The position numbers and the translations under genes were made by a program. Under the pieces are notes generated by a model. That model made no database searches. It was not told the origin of the DNA and worked only from the letters and a program-made list of their open reading frames with translations. From an uncultured Acidimicrobiales bacterium (lineage in GTDB: Bacteria; Actinomycetota; Acidimicrobiia; Acidimicrobiales; Aldehydirespiratoraceae), in NCBI GenBank assembly GCA_958296055.1, contig CATQHS010000001.1, forward strand, positions 124,001-188,000: a stretch of DNA of 64,000 nt, given 5' to 3'. This document shows positions 46,597 to 55,391 of this stretch, one piece after another. Numbering within the stretch: the stretch's first letter is position 1; the number at the start of each line of letters is the position of its first letter.

Positions 46597-47310
46597 TCAC
46601 GTCTCGGCCTTCATGCCGAAATAGGCGGCGACGATGTCACCGCGGGTCAGGCAGTCCGGGTCGCCTTCGAGGACGACTCGGCCCTCTAGTAGGCATACCA
46701 GCCGGTCGGCCGCGGCGGCGGCTTGGCCGATGTCCTGCTCCACCACCAGCACCGTGGTCCCGGCTTCGACTACCTCGGGCAAGGCCGCGTAGAGCTGCTT
46801 CACCACCAGCGGCGCCAGGCCCAGCGACACCTCGTCGAGCAGCATCAGCCGGGGGTTGGCCATCAGGGCCCGCCCGATGGCCACCGCTTGCTTCTCGCCG
46901 CCGGACAGCACTTCGGAGGGTCGTCCCAGCAGCGGGGCCAGCAGAGGGAAGACCTCGATCACCCGGTCCAGGTTCCAGCGGCCCCCCCGGCGGGCGTGGG
47001 CGCCGATCAGGAGGTTCTCCCGGACGTCGAGGCTGGGGAAGAGCATGCGCCCCTCGGGCACCAGGGAGATGCCATGGCCCACCCGCTTCCAGGCGGGCAC
47101 GGCCAGCAGATCGGCCCCCGCGAAGCGAACCGTTCCCGAGGAGGCCGGCACCAGCCCAGCCAGGGTCCGCAGGAGGGTGGTCTTGCCCGCGCCGTTGGCC
47201 CCGATGATGGCCAGCGTCTCGCCCTCCTCCACCGCCATGTACACCTCGAACAGGGCTTGGAAGTCTCCGTAACCCGCCGAGAGTCCCCGGACATCCAGCA
47301 GAGCGGTCAT
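46597..47310 (-). CDS. livF: Branched-chain-type ABC transporter ATPase (LivF-like)
   Basis: A 237-residue ATPase. Walker A is G-A-N-G-A-G-K-T-T, the signature L-S-G-G-E-K-Q and Walker B L-M-L-L-D-E-V-S-L-G-L-A-P, the latter being diagnostic for the LivF group. It powers the permease pair with LivG. Confidence 0.93.
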   Translation of the reverse strand: MTALLDVRGLSAGYGDFQALFEVYMAVEEGETLAIIGANGAGKTTLLRTLAGLVPASSGTVRFAGADLLAVPAWKRVGHGISLVPEGRMLFPSLDVRENLLIGAHARRGGRWNLDRVIEVFPLLAPLLGRPSEVLSGGEKQAVAIGRALMANPRLMLLDEVSLGLAPLVVKQLYAALPEVVEAGTTVLVVEQDIGQAAAAADRLVCLLEGRVVLEGDPDCLTRGDIVAAYFGMKAET

Positions 47311-47341
47311 GCCGGCACTGCTCGGGTCTTGCGCCGGGAAG

Positions 47342-48067
47342 TCACCCCGGCGCCACCCCCAGGTACACCTCTTGCACTTCGGGGCTGTTCATAACCGTCT
47401 CGGGGTCGCCCTCGGCGATCTTGCGGCCGAAGCTCATGGCCATGATCCGGTCGACCACGGCTAGCAGGGCGTGCACGATGTGCTCGATCCACACCAAGGT
47501 GACACCGTCGGCGCGGATCGAGCCGATCGTGTCGATGAGCTCGCCCACCTCGGTCTCGGTGAGGCCGCCCGCGATCTCGTCCAGCAGCAGCACCCGAGGC
47601 TGGGTGGCCAAGGCCCGGGCCAGCTCGAGCCGCTTGCGGTCGAGCAGCGTCAGCGCCCCGGCCCTCCGGTTGGCCTTCGCCAGCAGCCCGGACCGCCGTA
47701 GTGCCTCCGCGGCCGGCTCGGTCGCCTCCCTCTCCGACAGCGGGAACCCGGACCCGAAGACGGCGCCCGCCAGCACATTCTCGAACACGGTCATGGCCTC
47801 GAACGGACGGGGAATCTGCGAGGTCCGGCCGATCCCGGCCCGGCACCGCTGGTCGGCCCGGTCAGAAGTTATGTCGCGGCCTTCGAGGAGCACCCTTCCC
47901 CCGTCGGGCCGCAGGTCGCCGGCGACGAGATTGAGCAGCGTCGTCTTGCCCGCTCCGTTGGGCCCGACGATGCCGAGGGCGTCGCCCGGCGACACGGACA
48001 GGGAAAGATCGTCGATGACCTTCACGCCGAAGGACTTCGAGAGTCCTTCGACGGCGACCAGATCCAC
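47342..48067 (-). CDS. livG: Branched-chain-type ABC transporter ATPase (LivG-like)
   Basis: A 241-residue ATPase with Walker A G-P-N-G-A-G-K-T-T, a long LivG-type middle region (R-C-R-A-G-I-G-R-T-S-Q-I-P-R-P-F) and Walker B V-L-L-L-D-E-I-A-G-G-L. The signature is slightly degenerate (T-L-L-D-R-K-R-L). It begins 7 bp after the binding-protein stop, so it is co-transcribed. Confidence 0.9.
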   Translation of the reverse strand: MDLVAVEGLSKSFGVKVIDDLSLSVSPGDALGIVGPNGAGKTTLLNLVAGDLRPDGGRVLLEGRDITSDRADQRCRAGIGRTSQIPRPFEAMTVFENVLAGAVFGSGFPLSEREATEPAAEALRRSGLLAKANRRAGALTLLDRKRLELARALATQPRVLLLDEIAGGLTETEVGELIDTIGSIRADGVTLVWIEHIVHALLAVVDRIMAMSFGRKIAEGDPETVMNSPEVQEVYLGVAPG

Positions 48068-48074
48068 GGTGCCG

Positions 48075-49451
48075 TCAGCTCATGGGCTGGATGGTCGCGT
48101 CCACGGCCAGTTCGGGGAGTTGGGTGTTGACGGTGACGGCCAGCTCCAGCGGGTACCTCTGCCCGGCCACCCACTGGCCGGCCACCAGCGGAGTCTTGGC
48201 CACGCCGGGGACGGGCCCGGCGCGGAAGTCGATCGGGCCCACCACGGTGTCGAGGCTGGTAGACCCGAGAGCCTCGTTCAGGGCGCCCCGGTCGGCGGCG
48301 CCGGCCCGGCGGGCCGCGTCCACCGCTATCTCGAAAGCGGCGTGGGCGAACCCGAGCGGCTGGGTCCACTGCACTCCGTTGGCCTCTTCGAAGGCCGCGG
48401 CCAGTTCGGCCGCGGTCTGACCGGTGACCGACGACGCGAACGGGTGCCGGTTCGTCCACCAGATCTCGGTGCTCAGGCCCTCGCCTTGCGGGTATGTCGA
48501 GACGGCGGACGGGAACAGCAGCGCCTTGGCCATGGTCATCACCGGAGGGTTGAAGTCCTGCTGAAGAGCTTGGGTCTGGAAGGTGGCGAAGACGGGCGGG
48601 GGCACCACCCCCGAGACGATCTGGACGCCCGCCTCCTTGAACTGACCGATGATGGCGCTGTAGTCCTGGGTGGCCAGGTCGAAGCGGCCAACGTCGACCA
48701 CGGTGAAGCCGGCCGCCTCCAAGGCGGGCGGGAATCCCACCGCGGCGTTGCCCCAGGCGTTGCCGTCGGGGTCGTTGGGCCACATGCCGCCGACCACCTT
48801 GTCCGCGCCAGACTGCTCCCACAGCTCGATGAAGTTTGAGATGACGTCCTCGAGACCCCAGAAAAAGTGGAAGTTCCAGGCCGAGGCCACCGGAGGCTCT
48901 GGGAAGTCCGGTCCCAGCCCGCCGCCGAGCCCCAGATAGTGGGGCTGCCAGGGGGCGATGGTGGTGACGCAGGGCACCTCGCCCAAGTCGCAGGCCGCGG
49001 CCACGGGCACCGAGACGTCGGGGGTGCCGCCGGCCAGGATGATGTGGGCCCCCTCGCTGATCAGCTCCTGGGTGGCCTGCCCGGCCTTGGCCGAGTCGGA
49101 CTCGCAGTCCCGGTCGGCGATCTCCACCGCGCCTCCGAGGGCCGCGGCCATGGCCCCGAGCACGAACGAGTCGGCTTCGCCGAAGGGAGCCAGGGGCCCG
49201 GTCCGGGGGGTCACATAGCCGATCTTGATCTCGGGCATGTCTCCCGACCCGCCTGGGCTGGGGGCGGCGGTGGTGGTCGGGGCGGCGGCTGTGGTGGTGG
49301 CCTCTCCGCTGGACGGCTCCGACGCGCCGTCGCCGTCATCGCCGCAGGCGGCCAAGATCACCGGGCTCAGGCCCAAGGCGGCTGCGCCCCCTACGAACCG
49401 TCGGCGTGACAGCTTGGCCAGCGGCAGTCTTTCCAGCCGGTTGTCTTTCAT
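48075..49451 (-). CDS. ABC transporter substrate-binding protein (LivK/peripla_BP_6), Tat-exported lipoprotein
   Basis: A 458-residue binding protein. It begins with a twin-arginine signal (S-R-R-R-F-V-G-G) ending in the lipobox I-L-A-A-C near residue 37, then a Thr/Ala-rich linker. The type-I periplasmic fold follows (I-K-I-G-Y-V-T-P-R-T-G-P-L-A-P-F-G). GAGGAGG precedes the ATG at 49451. The ligand is probably an aromatic or short organic acid from the surrounding pathway; this is inference from position only. Confidence 0.9.
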   Translation of the reverse strand: MKDNRLERLPLAKLSRRRFVGGAAALGLSPVILAACGDDGDGASEPSSGEATTTAAAPTTTAAPSPGGSGDMPEIKIGYVTPRTGPLAPFGEADSFVLGAMAAALGGAVEIADRDCESDSAKAGQATQELISEGAHIILAGGTPDVSVPVAAACDLGEVPCVTTIAPWQPHYLGLGGGLGPDFPEPPVASAWNFHFFWGLEDVISNFIELWEQSGADKVVGGMWPNDPDGNAWGNAAVGFPPALEAAGFTVVDVGRFDLATQDYSAIIGQFKEAGVQIVSGVVPPPVFATFQTQALQQDFNPPVMTMAKALLFPSAVSTYPQGEGLSTEIWWTNRHPFASSVTGQTAAELAAAFEEANGVQWTQPLGFAHAAFEIAVDAARRAGAADRGALNEALGSTSLDTVVGPIDFRAGPVPGVAKTPLVAGQWVAGQRYPLELAVTVNTQLPELAVDATIQPMS

Positions 49452-49464
49452 GTTGTCCCTCCTC

Positions 49465-50583
49465 TTAGTCGGGCGGCGCCCCGGTCGGCCTGCGGCCCCA
49501 GAACGCGTCATCCAGCATCCGGCGGATGCCTTGTGTGTCGGGCGGCCGCACGTTGGCGGCCGCTTCGACCGCGACCCGTCGGGCCGCTTCGTCGAGTCCG
49601 CTCGACGGCATGCCGATCGACTCGAGACTGATGGGCGCGCCGATGGCGGCGGCCAAGTCGTACAGGGCGCCCGGAGCGTCGGCCGCCGTGGTCCTGACGG
49701 CTTCGGCGATGCGGGTCATCTCCTCGCCGAGGGCCGGGGAGTTGTAGGCCAGCGCGTGGCCCAGCACCGCCGCGTTCATGTCGCCGTGGTTCAGCCCGAA
49801 CATCCCGCCCAGCACGTGGCAGGTCTTGTGGTGCAGGGCGGTTCCGCCCGAGGCCAGGGCCGCTCCGGCCAGATAGGCGCCGTAGAGCGCGTCGCTGCGG
49901 GCGGCGAGGTCGGCGGGTCCGGCCGCTACCCGGGGCAAGGCCGACACCAGGGCCCGGATGCCCTCGAGGGCCATTGCCGAGGTCACGGGGTTGGCGCCGG
50001 GACCGTAGAGAGCCTCCACCGAGTGGGCCAAGGCGTTCATGCCGGAAGGGCCGGCGATGCGGGGCGGCAGGGACAGGGTCAGCTCCGGGTCGTACACCAC
50101 CGTTCGGGGCTTGACCCGGGGGTCGTGGCCGGTCAGCTTGCGGTCGCCGTCGGTCTTACCCCATATGGCGGTCATCTCCGATCCGGCGTAGGTGGTGGGC
50201 ACGGCCATGATCTCCACGTCCAGTTCGAGAGCGATGGCCTTGCCGAAGCCGGTGGCCGACCCTCCCCCGATGGTGGCGACGGCATCGGCCCCCAGTTCTC
50301 GGGCCAGAGCGGCCGCCTCGGCCGCCCGGTCGGCGGGGACGTGTTGGACGACCCGGTCGAACCGGCCCACAACCCGCTCCCCCAGGACGGCGGCCGCCTC
50401 CTCCGCCATCTGGCCCTCCTCTTGGCCCGCGACGATCATGACTCTTCGCGAGCCGAGCCGGTCGGCCTCCTCGCCCAGACGGGCGCGCGCCCCGGCACCG
50501 AACACGACCCGGCCCGCCAGGGCGTCGTAGGTGAAGTCGAGCCCGGTGGCGCCCCCGGTCCGGGTCGGGCCGGGCGCGATCAT
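49465..50583 (-). CDS. Maleylacetate reductase (iron-containing alcohol dehydrogenase family)
   Basis: A 372-residue NAD(P)H-dependent reductase. The NAD region T-I-G-G-G-S-A-T-G-F-G-K, the segment T-T-Y-A-G-S-E-M-T and the metal-region Hs in N-A-L-A-H-S-V-E and L-H-H-K-T-C-H-V-L-G match maleylacetate reductases. It converts maleylacetate to 3-oxoadipate, the meeting point of the hydroquinone and hydroxyquinol routes. ATG overlaps the stop of the CoA-transferase B gene (ATGA). Confidence 0.9.
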   Translation of the reverse strand: MIAPGPTRTGGATGLDFTYDALAGRVVFGAGARARLGEEADRLGSRRVMIVAGQEEGQMAEEAAAVLGERVVGRFDRVVQHVPADRAAEAAALARELGADAVATIGGGSATGFGKAIALELDVEIMAVPTTYAGSEMTAIWGKTDGDRKLTGHDPRVKPRTVVYDPELTLSLPPRIAGPSGMNALAHSVEALYGPGANPVTSAMALEGIRALVSALPRVAAGPADLAARSDALYGAYLAGAALASGGTALHHKTCHVLGGMFGLNHGDMNAAVLGHALAYNSPALGEEMTRIAEAVRTTAADAPGALYDLAAAIGAPISLESIGMPSSGLDEAARRVAVEAAANVRPPDTQGIRRMLDDAFWGRRPTGAPPD

Positions 50584-51332
50584 CCCTGCAACTCCCGCAG
50601 CACGGACAATTCCTCGTCGGAGGGGGGCGGGGTCACATCGAGATCGGGCGCCACCCGCAGGTCCCAGCCAGTTTCGGCGGCCACATCGGCCGCCTCCACG
50701 CCGGGATGCACGCTGGTCAGTGTGAGTTCTTTGGTCTCCGGGTCCGGCTGCAGCACTCCCAGGTCGGTTATGACCGTGCCGGGCCCCCGGCCCCGCAGTC
50801 GCAGCCGCTCCCGGTGGTCTCCGCCGTCGCCGTGGCCGAGGCTGGTGATGAAGTCGATCTCCTCGACTAAGGACCGCCGCCCGTGGCGCAGGGTGATGAC
50901 GACCTCGCCGCAGTTGGCCGCGATCTCGGGGGCCCCGCCCGCGCCGGGCAGGCGCACCTTCGGCGCCTGGTAACCGCCTATGACGGTGGTGTTGATGTTG
51001 GCGAAACGGTCGATCTGGGCCGCTCCGAGGAAGCCGACGTCGATGCGGCCGCCCTGGAGCCAGTAGGCGAAGATCTCGGGGACGCCGATCACCGCGTCGG
51101 CGGTATCCGACAGCACCCCGTCGCCGATGGAGGATGGCAGTGTCCCGGGCTTGGCGCCGATGCAGCCCGATTCGTAGATGAGAACCGCGTCGGGGGCGTG
51201 CATCCGCCGGGCCAGGTTGGCGGCGCTGCTGGGCAGGCCGATGCCCACGAAGCAAACGGCTCGGTCGGGCAGGGCCCGGGCCGCGGCCACCGTCATCATC
51301 TCGTCGGCGGTCCAGCCGTTCGCCGCCGTCAT
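50580..51332 (-). CDS. CoA-transferase, beta subunit (3-oxoadipate/glutaconate type)
   Basis: A 250-residue family-I CoA-transferase subunit. It shows C-F-V-G-I-G-L-P-S, the catalytic-side L-I-Y-E-S-G-C-I-G and I-D-V-G-F-L-G-A-A-Q-I-D-R-F-A-N. With the alpha subunit it activates 3-oxoadipate (product of maleylacetate reductase) as the CoA ester for thiolysis. The corresponding thiolase is not in the window. Confidence 0.87.
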   Translation of the reverse strand: MTAANGWTADEMMTVAAARALPDRAVCFVGIGLPSSAANLARRMHAPDAVLIYESGCIGAKPGTLPSSIGDGVLSDTADAVIGVPEIFAYWLQGGRIDVGFLGAAQIDRFANINTTVIGGYQAPKVRLPGAGGAPEIAANCGEVVITLRHGRRSLVEEIDFITSLGHGDGGDHRERLRLRGRGPGTVITDLGVLQPDPETKELTLTSVHPGVEAADVAAETGWDLRVAPDLDVTPPPSDEELSVLRELQG

Positions 51333-51372
51333 CGGCTCGCCGTTTTGGCCCGGGCGCCCCGCCGCCGCCCGG

Positions 51373-52185
51373 TCACGCCGCCACCCCGTCGCGCATGCCG
51401 CCGAGCCAGGCTTCGAACGCCCGGCGGTCCCGGCTGATGGGGTCCCAGGCCGCGTAGTAGTCGTTGTCGCGTTCGCTGAAGTCGTGGGCGTAGGAAGGGT
51501 GGGCGCCTCCGGGCACCACGCACACCGCGTCGATTGTCCACGACGGCAGCACCACCCCGTTCACCCGGGGCTCGAAGGAGTCGACCACCTCCTCGACCGT
51601 GACGATGCTGCGCCGGCTGGACAGCACGCACTCTTTTTGGACTCCCGAGATCCCCCAGAGCATGACGTTGCCGGCCCGGTCGGCCTGCTGGGCGTGGATG
51701 ATCCCCACGTCGGGGTTGAGGGCGGGCACGGCCGCGAGCTCCTCGCCGGTGAAGGGGCAGGCGATCGGGGCGATGGTCAGGGTGTGGTCGGCCAAGCTGG
51801 TGCCCGAATAGCCCCGCAGCACCCCGAAGGGCAGCCCGGCCGCGCCGGCCCGCCACCGTTCGGCTAGGCCGGCGTGGCTGTGCTCATCGATCTCCAGCGG
51901 GCGGGGCCAGCCGTTCTCCACCGCGTCCCGGAACCGGTGCAGCGACCCGACTCCGGGATTGCCGCCCCAGGAGAAGACGAGCTTGCGGGCGCAGCCGGCC
52001 CCGATCATCTGGTCGTAGACCACGTCAGGCGTCATGCGCACCAGGGTGAGGTCCCGGCGGCCCTGGCGGATGATCTCGTGGCCGGCCGCGAACGAGATCA
52101 GGTGGGTGAACCCCTCAACGGCCACTGTGTCGCCGTCGCCGACGTGGGCGGCCACCGCCTCGGCCAGGCCGGCGAACCGACTCAC
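51373..52185 (-). CDS. CoA-transferase, alpha subunit (3-oxoadipate/glutaconate type)
   Basis: A 270-residue subunit with V-E-G-F-T-H-L-I-S-F-A-A, L-V-R-M-T-P-D-V-V-Y-D-Q, F-S-W-G-G-N-P-G and I-H-A-Q-Q-A-D-R-A-G-N, matching the glutaconate CoA-transferase alpha type. GTG start overlaps the aldehyde dehydrogenase stop (GTGA). It lies 40 bp before its beta partner. Confidence 0.87.
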   Translation of the reverse strand: MSRFAGLAEAVAAHVGDGDTVAVEGFTHLISFAAGHEIIRQGRRDLTLVRMTPDVVYDQMIGAGCARKLVFSWGGNPGVGSLHRFRDAVENGWPRPLEIDEHSHAGLAERWRAGAAGLPFGVLRGYSGTSLADHTLTIAPIACPFTGEELAAVPALNPDVGIIHAQQADRAGNVMLWGISGVQKECVLSSRRSIVTVEEVVDSFEPRVNGVVLPSWTIDAVCVVPGGAHPSYAHDFSERDNDYYAAWDPISRDRRAFEAWLGGMRDGVAA

Positions 52186-53702
52186 CGCGGGTACCAGGGC
52201 GGGATCCGGGCGTCGACGTTGACCCACACCGATTTGGCCTCGGTGTACTCGCGCATGGCCTCGAAGCCCATCTCCCGGCCGTAGCCGGACCGGCCGACTC
52301 CGCCGAAAGGTGAGCCGGGGTTGACCCGCTTGTAGCTGTTGATCCACACCATCCCGGTGCGGAAGGCGGCGGCCACTCGGTGGGCCCGGGCCAGGTCCGA
52401 GGTCCACAAGCCCCCGCCGAGCCCGTATTCGGCGTCGTTGATCAACCCGATTGCCTCGTCGTCGTCCGCGAAGGTCGAAACGGTGACGAGCGGTCCGAAC
52501 ACCTCCTCCCGGCACACCCGGTCGCCGGGCTCGGCCCTCACCACGGTGGGCTCCACGTAGCAGCCCCGGGCCAGGTCGGGGTCGTCGGGGGCTCGGCCCC
52601 CGGTGAGGATCTCGCCGCCCTCGTCGACGGCGATCTTCACGTACGACAGCACCCGGTCCCGGTGCTCGGGAGAGGTGAGCGGGCCCAGCTCGGTGCCCGG
52701 CGCCAGCGGGTCGCCGACCTTTATGGAGGACGCCAGGTCGATAAAGCGCTCGACGAACTCGTCGGCTATGGCCTCGTGCAGCAGCAGCCGGGATCCGGCG
52801 ATGCAGGCCTGGCCCTGGTTGTGGAACGCGGCAAAGGCGGCGCCGGCGACCGCGGCGGGCAGGTCGGCATCGGCGAAAACCGCGTTGGCGCCCTTGCCGC
52901 CCAGCTCGAGGTGGACCCGCTTGAGGGTGCCCGCGGCGGCGGCCGCGACCAGCCGGCCGGTGGCGGTGGACCCGGTGAAAGACACCTTGGCGACGTCGGG
53001 GTGCTCGACGATGCGGGCCCCGGCGGTGTGGCCGTAGCCGGGGACGACGTTGACGACTCCGGGCGGCACGCCCGCGTCGGCCATCAACTCGCAGATGCGC
53101 AGCGTGGACAGCGGCGCCAGCTCGGAGGGCTTCATCACCACCGTGTTGCCCGCGGCCAGAGCGGGGCCGAGCTTCCAACTCGCGAACATGACCGGGAAGT
53201 TCCAGGGAACGATCTGGCCCACTACCCCCACCGGCTCGCGGGTCACGTAGTTGAGGAAGCCCGGCTCCACCGGCGGGACGCTGCCTTGGTGCTTGTCGGC
53301 CATGCCGCCGAAGTAGCGGAAGGTGGCGGCGGTGCGGGGCACGTCCAGCGTCGCGGTGTCCCTGAGCGGGTGGCCGGTGTCGACCGATTCGAGCCGGGCC
53401 AGTTCCTCCGCGTCGTCCTCGATGGCATCGGCCAGCCTGAGCAGCAGCCTGCCCCGGTCGGCGGCGGGGGTGGCGGCCCATCCCCCGAAAGCGGCGACCG
53501 CCGCGTCCACCGCCCGGTCCACGTCGGCCTCGCGGGCCTCGGCCACCTCCGCCAGCAGGGTCCCGTCGTGAGGGCTGCGCACTTCGACCGCTCCCCCGGC
53601 GGCGGCGGCCGTGAACTCTCCGCCGATGAACAGCCTGTCCTGATAGAGGCTCACGGGGCGGCCGCCCGTGCCGGGGGCCGGGGCGGGTTCCACGGGGGGC
53701 AT
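52182..53702 (-). CDS. Aldehyde dehydrogenase, probable 4-hydroxymuconic semialdehyde dehydrogenase
   Basis: A 506-residue NAD(P)-dependent dehydrogenase. It has the pocket P-W-N-F-P, cofactor motif F-T-G-S-T-A-T-G, catalytic Glu in L-E-L-G-G-K-G and catalytic Cys in N-Q-G-Q-A-C-I-A-G. Directly after a two-subunit hydroquinone dioxygenase it should oxidise 4-hydroxymuconic semialdehyde to maleylacetate (PnpE/HapE role). ATG shares a base with the upstream stop (TAATG). Confidence 0.88.
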   Translation of the reverse strand: MPPVEPAPAPGTGGRPVSLYQDRLFIGGEFTAAAAGGAVEVRSPHDGTLLAEVAEAREADVDRAVDAAVAAFGGWAATPAADRGRLLLRLADAIEDDAEELARLESVDTGHPLRDTATLDVPRTAATFRYFGGMADKHQGSVPPVEPGFLNYVTREPVGVVGQIVPWNFPVMFASWKLGPALAAGNTVVMKPSELAPLSTLRICELMADAGVPPGVVNVVPGYGHTAGARIVEHPDVAKVSFTGSTATGRLVAAAAAGTLKRVHLELGGKGANAVFADADLPAAVAGAAFAAFHNQGQACIAGSRLLLHEAIADEFVERFIDLASSIKVGDPLAPGTELGPLTSPEHRDRVLSYVKIAVDEGGEILTGGRAPDDPDLARGCYVEPTVVRAEPGDRVCREEVFGPLVTVSTFADDDEAIGLINDAEYGLGGGLWTSDLARAHRVAAAFRTGMVWINSYKRVNPGSPFGGVGRSGYGREMGFEAMREYTEAKSVWVNVDARIPPWYPR

Positions 53703-54664
53703 TAGAAGTCGACGGGGTGGACCGAGGCCTCGCCCTTGGCGATCATCTCGGGGATGCGGGGCGAGCCGTTCTCCCACACCAGCAGCATCGAGCGCTTGGG
53801 CGCGTACCCCTGGTGGCGGATGTCGGCGGGCATGGCGGCCACATCGCCGGCCTTCATCACCACCCGGGCCCGCTTGGCCCCGGTGTCGCGGTCCTCCACG
53901 TCCCACTGGATCTCGTCGCTGAGCTGAACGAACCACTCCACCCGGTCGTTGCCGTGTATCACCGGGAGGATGAACTCCTCGGTGGTGGGGCAGTACAGGC
54001 TTTCTTTGCACGCCGACACCACCGACGGGTTCCAAGTCACGTCGGATCGGGACAGGTAGGCGAACAGATTGAAAGCGCACACCTCACCCTCGTAGCCGGG
54101 CTCGGCCTCGATGATCGGCTCGTCTTGAGCTACGTCGGCGAAGCCCCGGTTCACCGGATGCCCGGTCTCGTCGCTGCGAAGCGGCTCGTCGCCGGGTATC
54201 CCCACCATGCGGCTGGCCACCACCCGGCGGCGGCTGATGGCCTCGTCGTTGTGGCCGCGGCTGGGGCCGAAGGCCGAGCCGGTCTCCATGGGGGCCGCGA
54301 ACGGGTCGTAGCCCTCGTTGGTCCAGTCAGACAACATGGCCTTAAAGCAGCCCAGCAGATCATCGTGTTCGAAGTTCTCGCTGTAGTCCACCTCGGCCCG
54401 GCGGTAGGCGTCGTTGAACCGGCCCGCGAACATGTCCACGTTGCCGTAGTGGTTCATGGTGCCGATCACGCTGTCGAAGTTGACGATTCCGTAGAAGAAG
54501 CCCCAGGCGATGTCGCGCTGCAGGCAGCGCAGCCACTGGTCGATGGCCATCTGATGGCTTCCGGTGGGCCACTCGACGGTGACGAAGTACTCGTCCCGGC
54601 TGAACTTGAACTCGCCTATGGCGAAACTCTTGTAGCCCGAGGCGTTGGGGGCGGTTTGGGTCAT
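53702..54664 (-). CDS. pnpD: Hydroquinone 1,2-dioxygenase, large subunit (PnpD/HapD-like)
   Basis: A 320-residue protein with no close resemblance to intradiol or extradiol enzymes and a cupin-like C-terminal half (H-G-N-D-R-V-E-W-F-V-Q, M-K-A-G-D-V-A-A-M-P-A-D-I-R-H-Q-G). Size, pairing with a 165-residue partner and the genes that follow (semialdehyde dehydrogenase, maleylacetate reductase) match the Fe(II) hydroquinone dioxygenase of 4-nitrophenol degradation. ATG 54664 has AGGAG upstream; a longer start at 54748 is unlikely. Confidence 0.72.
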   Translation of the reverse strand: MTQTAPNASGYKSFAIGEFKFSRDEYFVTVEWPTGSHQMAIDQWLRCLQRDIAWGFFYGIVNFDSVIGTMNHYGNVDMFAGRFNDAYRRAEVDYSENFEHDDLLGCFKAMLSDWTNEGYDPFAAPMETGSAFGPSRGHNDEAISRRRVVASRMVGIPGDEPLRSDETGHPVNRGFADVAQDEPIIEAEPGYEGEVCAFNLFAYLSRSDVTWNPSVVSACKESLYCPTTEEFILPVIHGNDRVEWFVQLSDEIQWDVEDRDTGAKRARVVMKAGDVAAMPADIRHQGYAPKRSMLLVWENGSPRIPEMIAKGEASVHPVDF

Positions 54665-54720
54665 GGTCACGGTTGGCTCCTCCGTTCGGAGTTTGGACTC
54701 GAAGGTCTTGACGACGGGTT

Positions 54721-55218
54721 TCAGACGGTCTGGCAGATCTCGGCCCACCGGTGCACGGTGTCGGGCCCCTCGATGGTCTGGAGCAGCACCACGGCGACGC
54801 CGTCGCTGTGGAGGCGGTAGGCCTTGCCGGCCGGCAGCAGGGCCATGTGGCCCGGACCGGCGGTGACTCGGCCCATGCGCGACCCGGCCGGCTCGGAGGC
54901 GAGCGCCACCGACCCCTGGGCCTCGGAGTCCACTAGCCCGTCGTCGGGGTCGATCAGCTCCACCTGGAGAGTGCCGTCCATGACCAAAGCGAACTCGTCA
55001 TGGGGGGCGGCCCGCCACTCGTCGGTCCCCTCGGCCCGTATGACCTCCAGCACGTACTCGAGGTTCTTGGCCACCGCCACCTTCTCGTAGGGCGCGGCCC
55101 GGCCCGCCACCTCGAACATGTTGGAGAAGGCGTAGTACTTGGGGTCGTCGTCGATCACCTCCACCCCGCCTTTGGCGTAGTCGTCCAATGACCCGAACAC
55201 CGTGGTGTACTGCGTCAT
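54721..55218 (-). CDS. pnpC: Hydroquinone 1,2-dioxygenase, small subunit (PnpC/HapC-like)
   Basis: A 165-residue protein with a cupin-type fold: Y-A-F-S-N-M-F-E-V-A, P-Y-E-K-V-A-V-A-K-N-L-E-Y-V, A-P-H-D-E-F-A-L-V-M-D-G and G-P-G-H-M-A-L-L-P-A-G. It matches what is known of the small subunit of two-component hydroquinone dioxygenases in size and position. AGGAGG lies 9 nt before the ATG at 55218. It is the first gene of the long catabolic run, 57 bp before the large subunit. Confidence 0.72.
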   Translation of the reverse strand: MTQYTTVFGSLDDYAKGGVEVIDDDPKYYAFSNMFEVAGRAAPYEKVAVAKNLEYVLEVIRAEGTDEWRAAPHDEFALVMDGTLQVELIDPDDGLVDSEAQGSVALASEPAGSRMGRVTAGPGHMALLPAGKAYRLHSDGVAVVLLQTIEGPDTVHRWAEICQTV

Positions 55219-55317
55219 CGCCTCGTCCTCCTGCATCTGTCGGTGCCGGTGCTCCTGTCGGCTCCGGCCGCTCGCCCCGCGGACCGGGCCCCGGCTTGAC
55301 CGCCGAGGCTCTTTCCC

Positions 55318-55344
55318 ACTATTGTTCGCTAAGCGCACAATAGT
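55318..55344. promoter_or_regulatory. IclR/PcaR-type operator palindrome
   Basis: A 27-bp palindrome, arms of 13 bp with one mismatch around a single A, centred at 55331. Its core GTTCGCTAAGCGCAC (55324-55338) is close to the PcaR site GTTCGATAATCGCAC as I recall it for 3-oxoadipate regulators of the IclR family. A second GTTCG-started 15-mer begins at 55343. It lies just downstream of the predicted pnp-type start and upstream of the IclR gene, suited to control both. Confidence 0.7.
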
Positions 55345-55358
55345 TCGTATAGAGAACG

Positions 55359-55387
55359 ACTATAGAGCGGTTTCAAGGGGGCGTCAA
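55359..55387 (-). promoter_or_regulatory. Sigma70-type promoter of the hydroquinone operon
   Basis: On the minus strand TTGACG (55382-55387) is followed after exactly 17 nt by TATAGT (55359-55364). Transcription would start near 55352 and run into the PnpC-like gene with a leader of about 130 nt that contains the palindrome. Confidence 0.65.
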
Positions 55388-55391
55388 GCCG

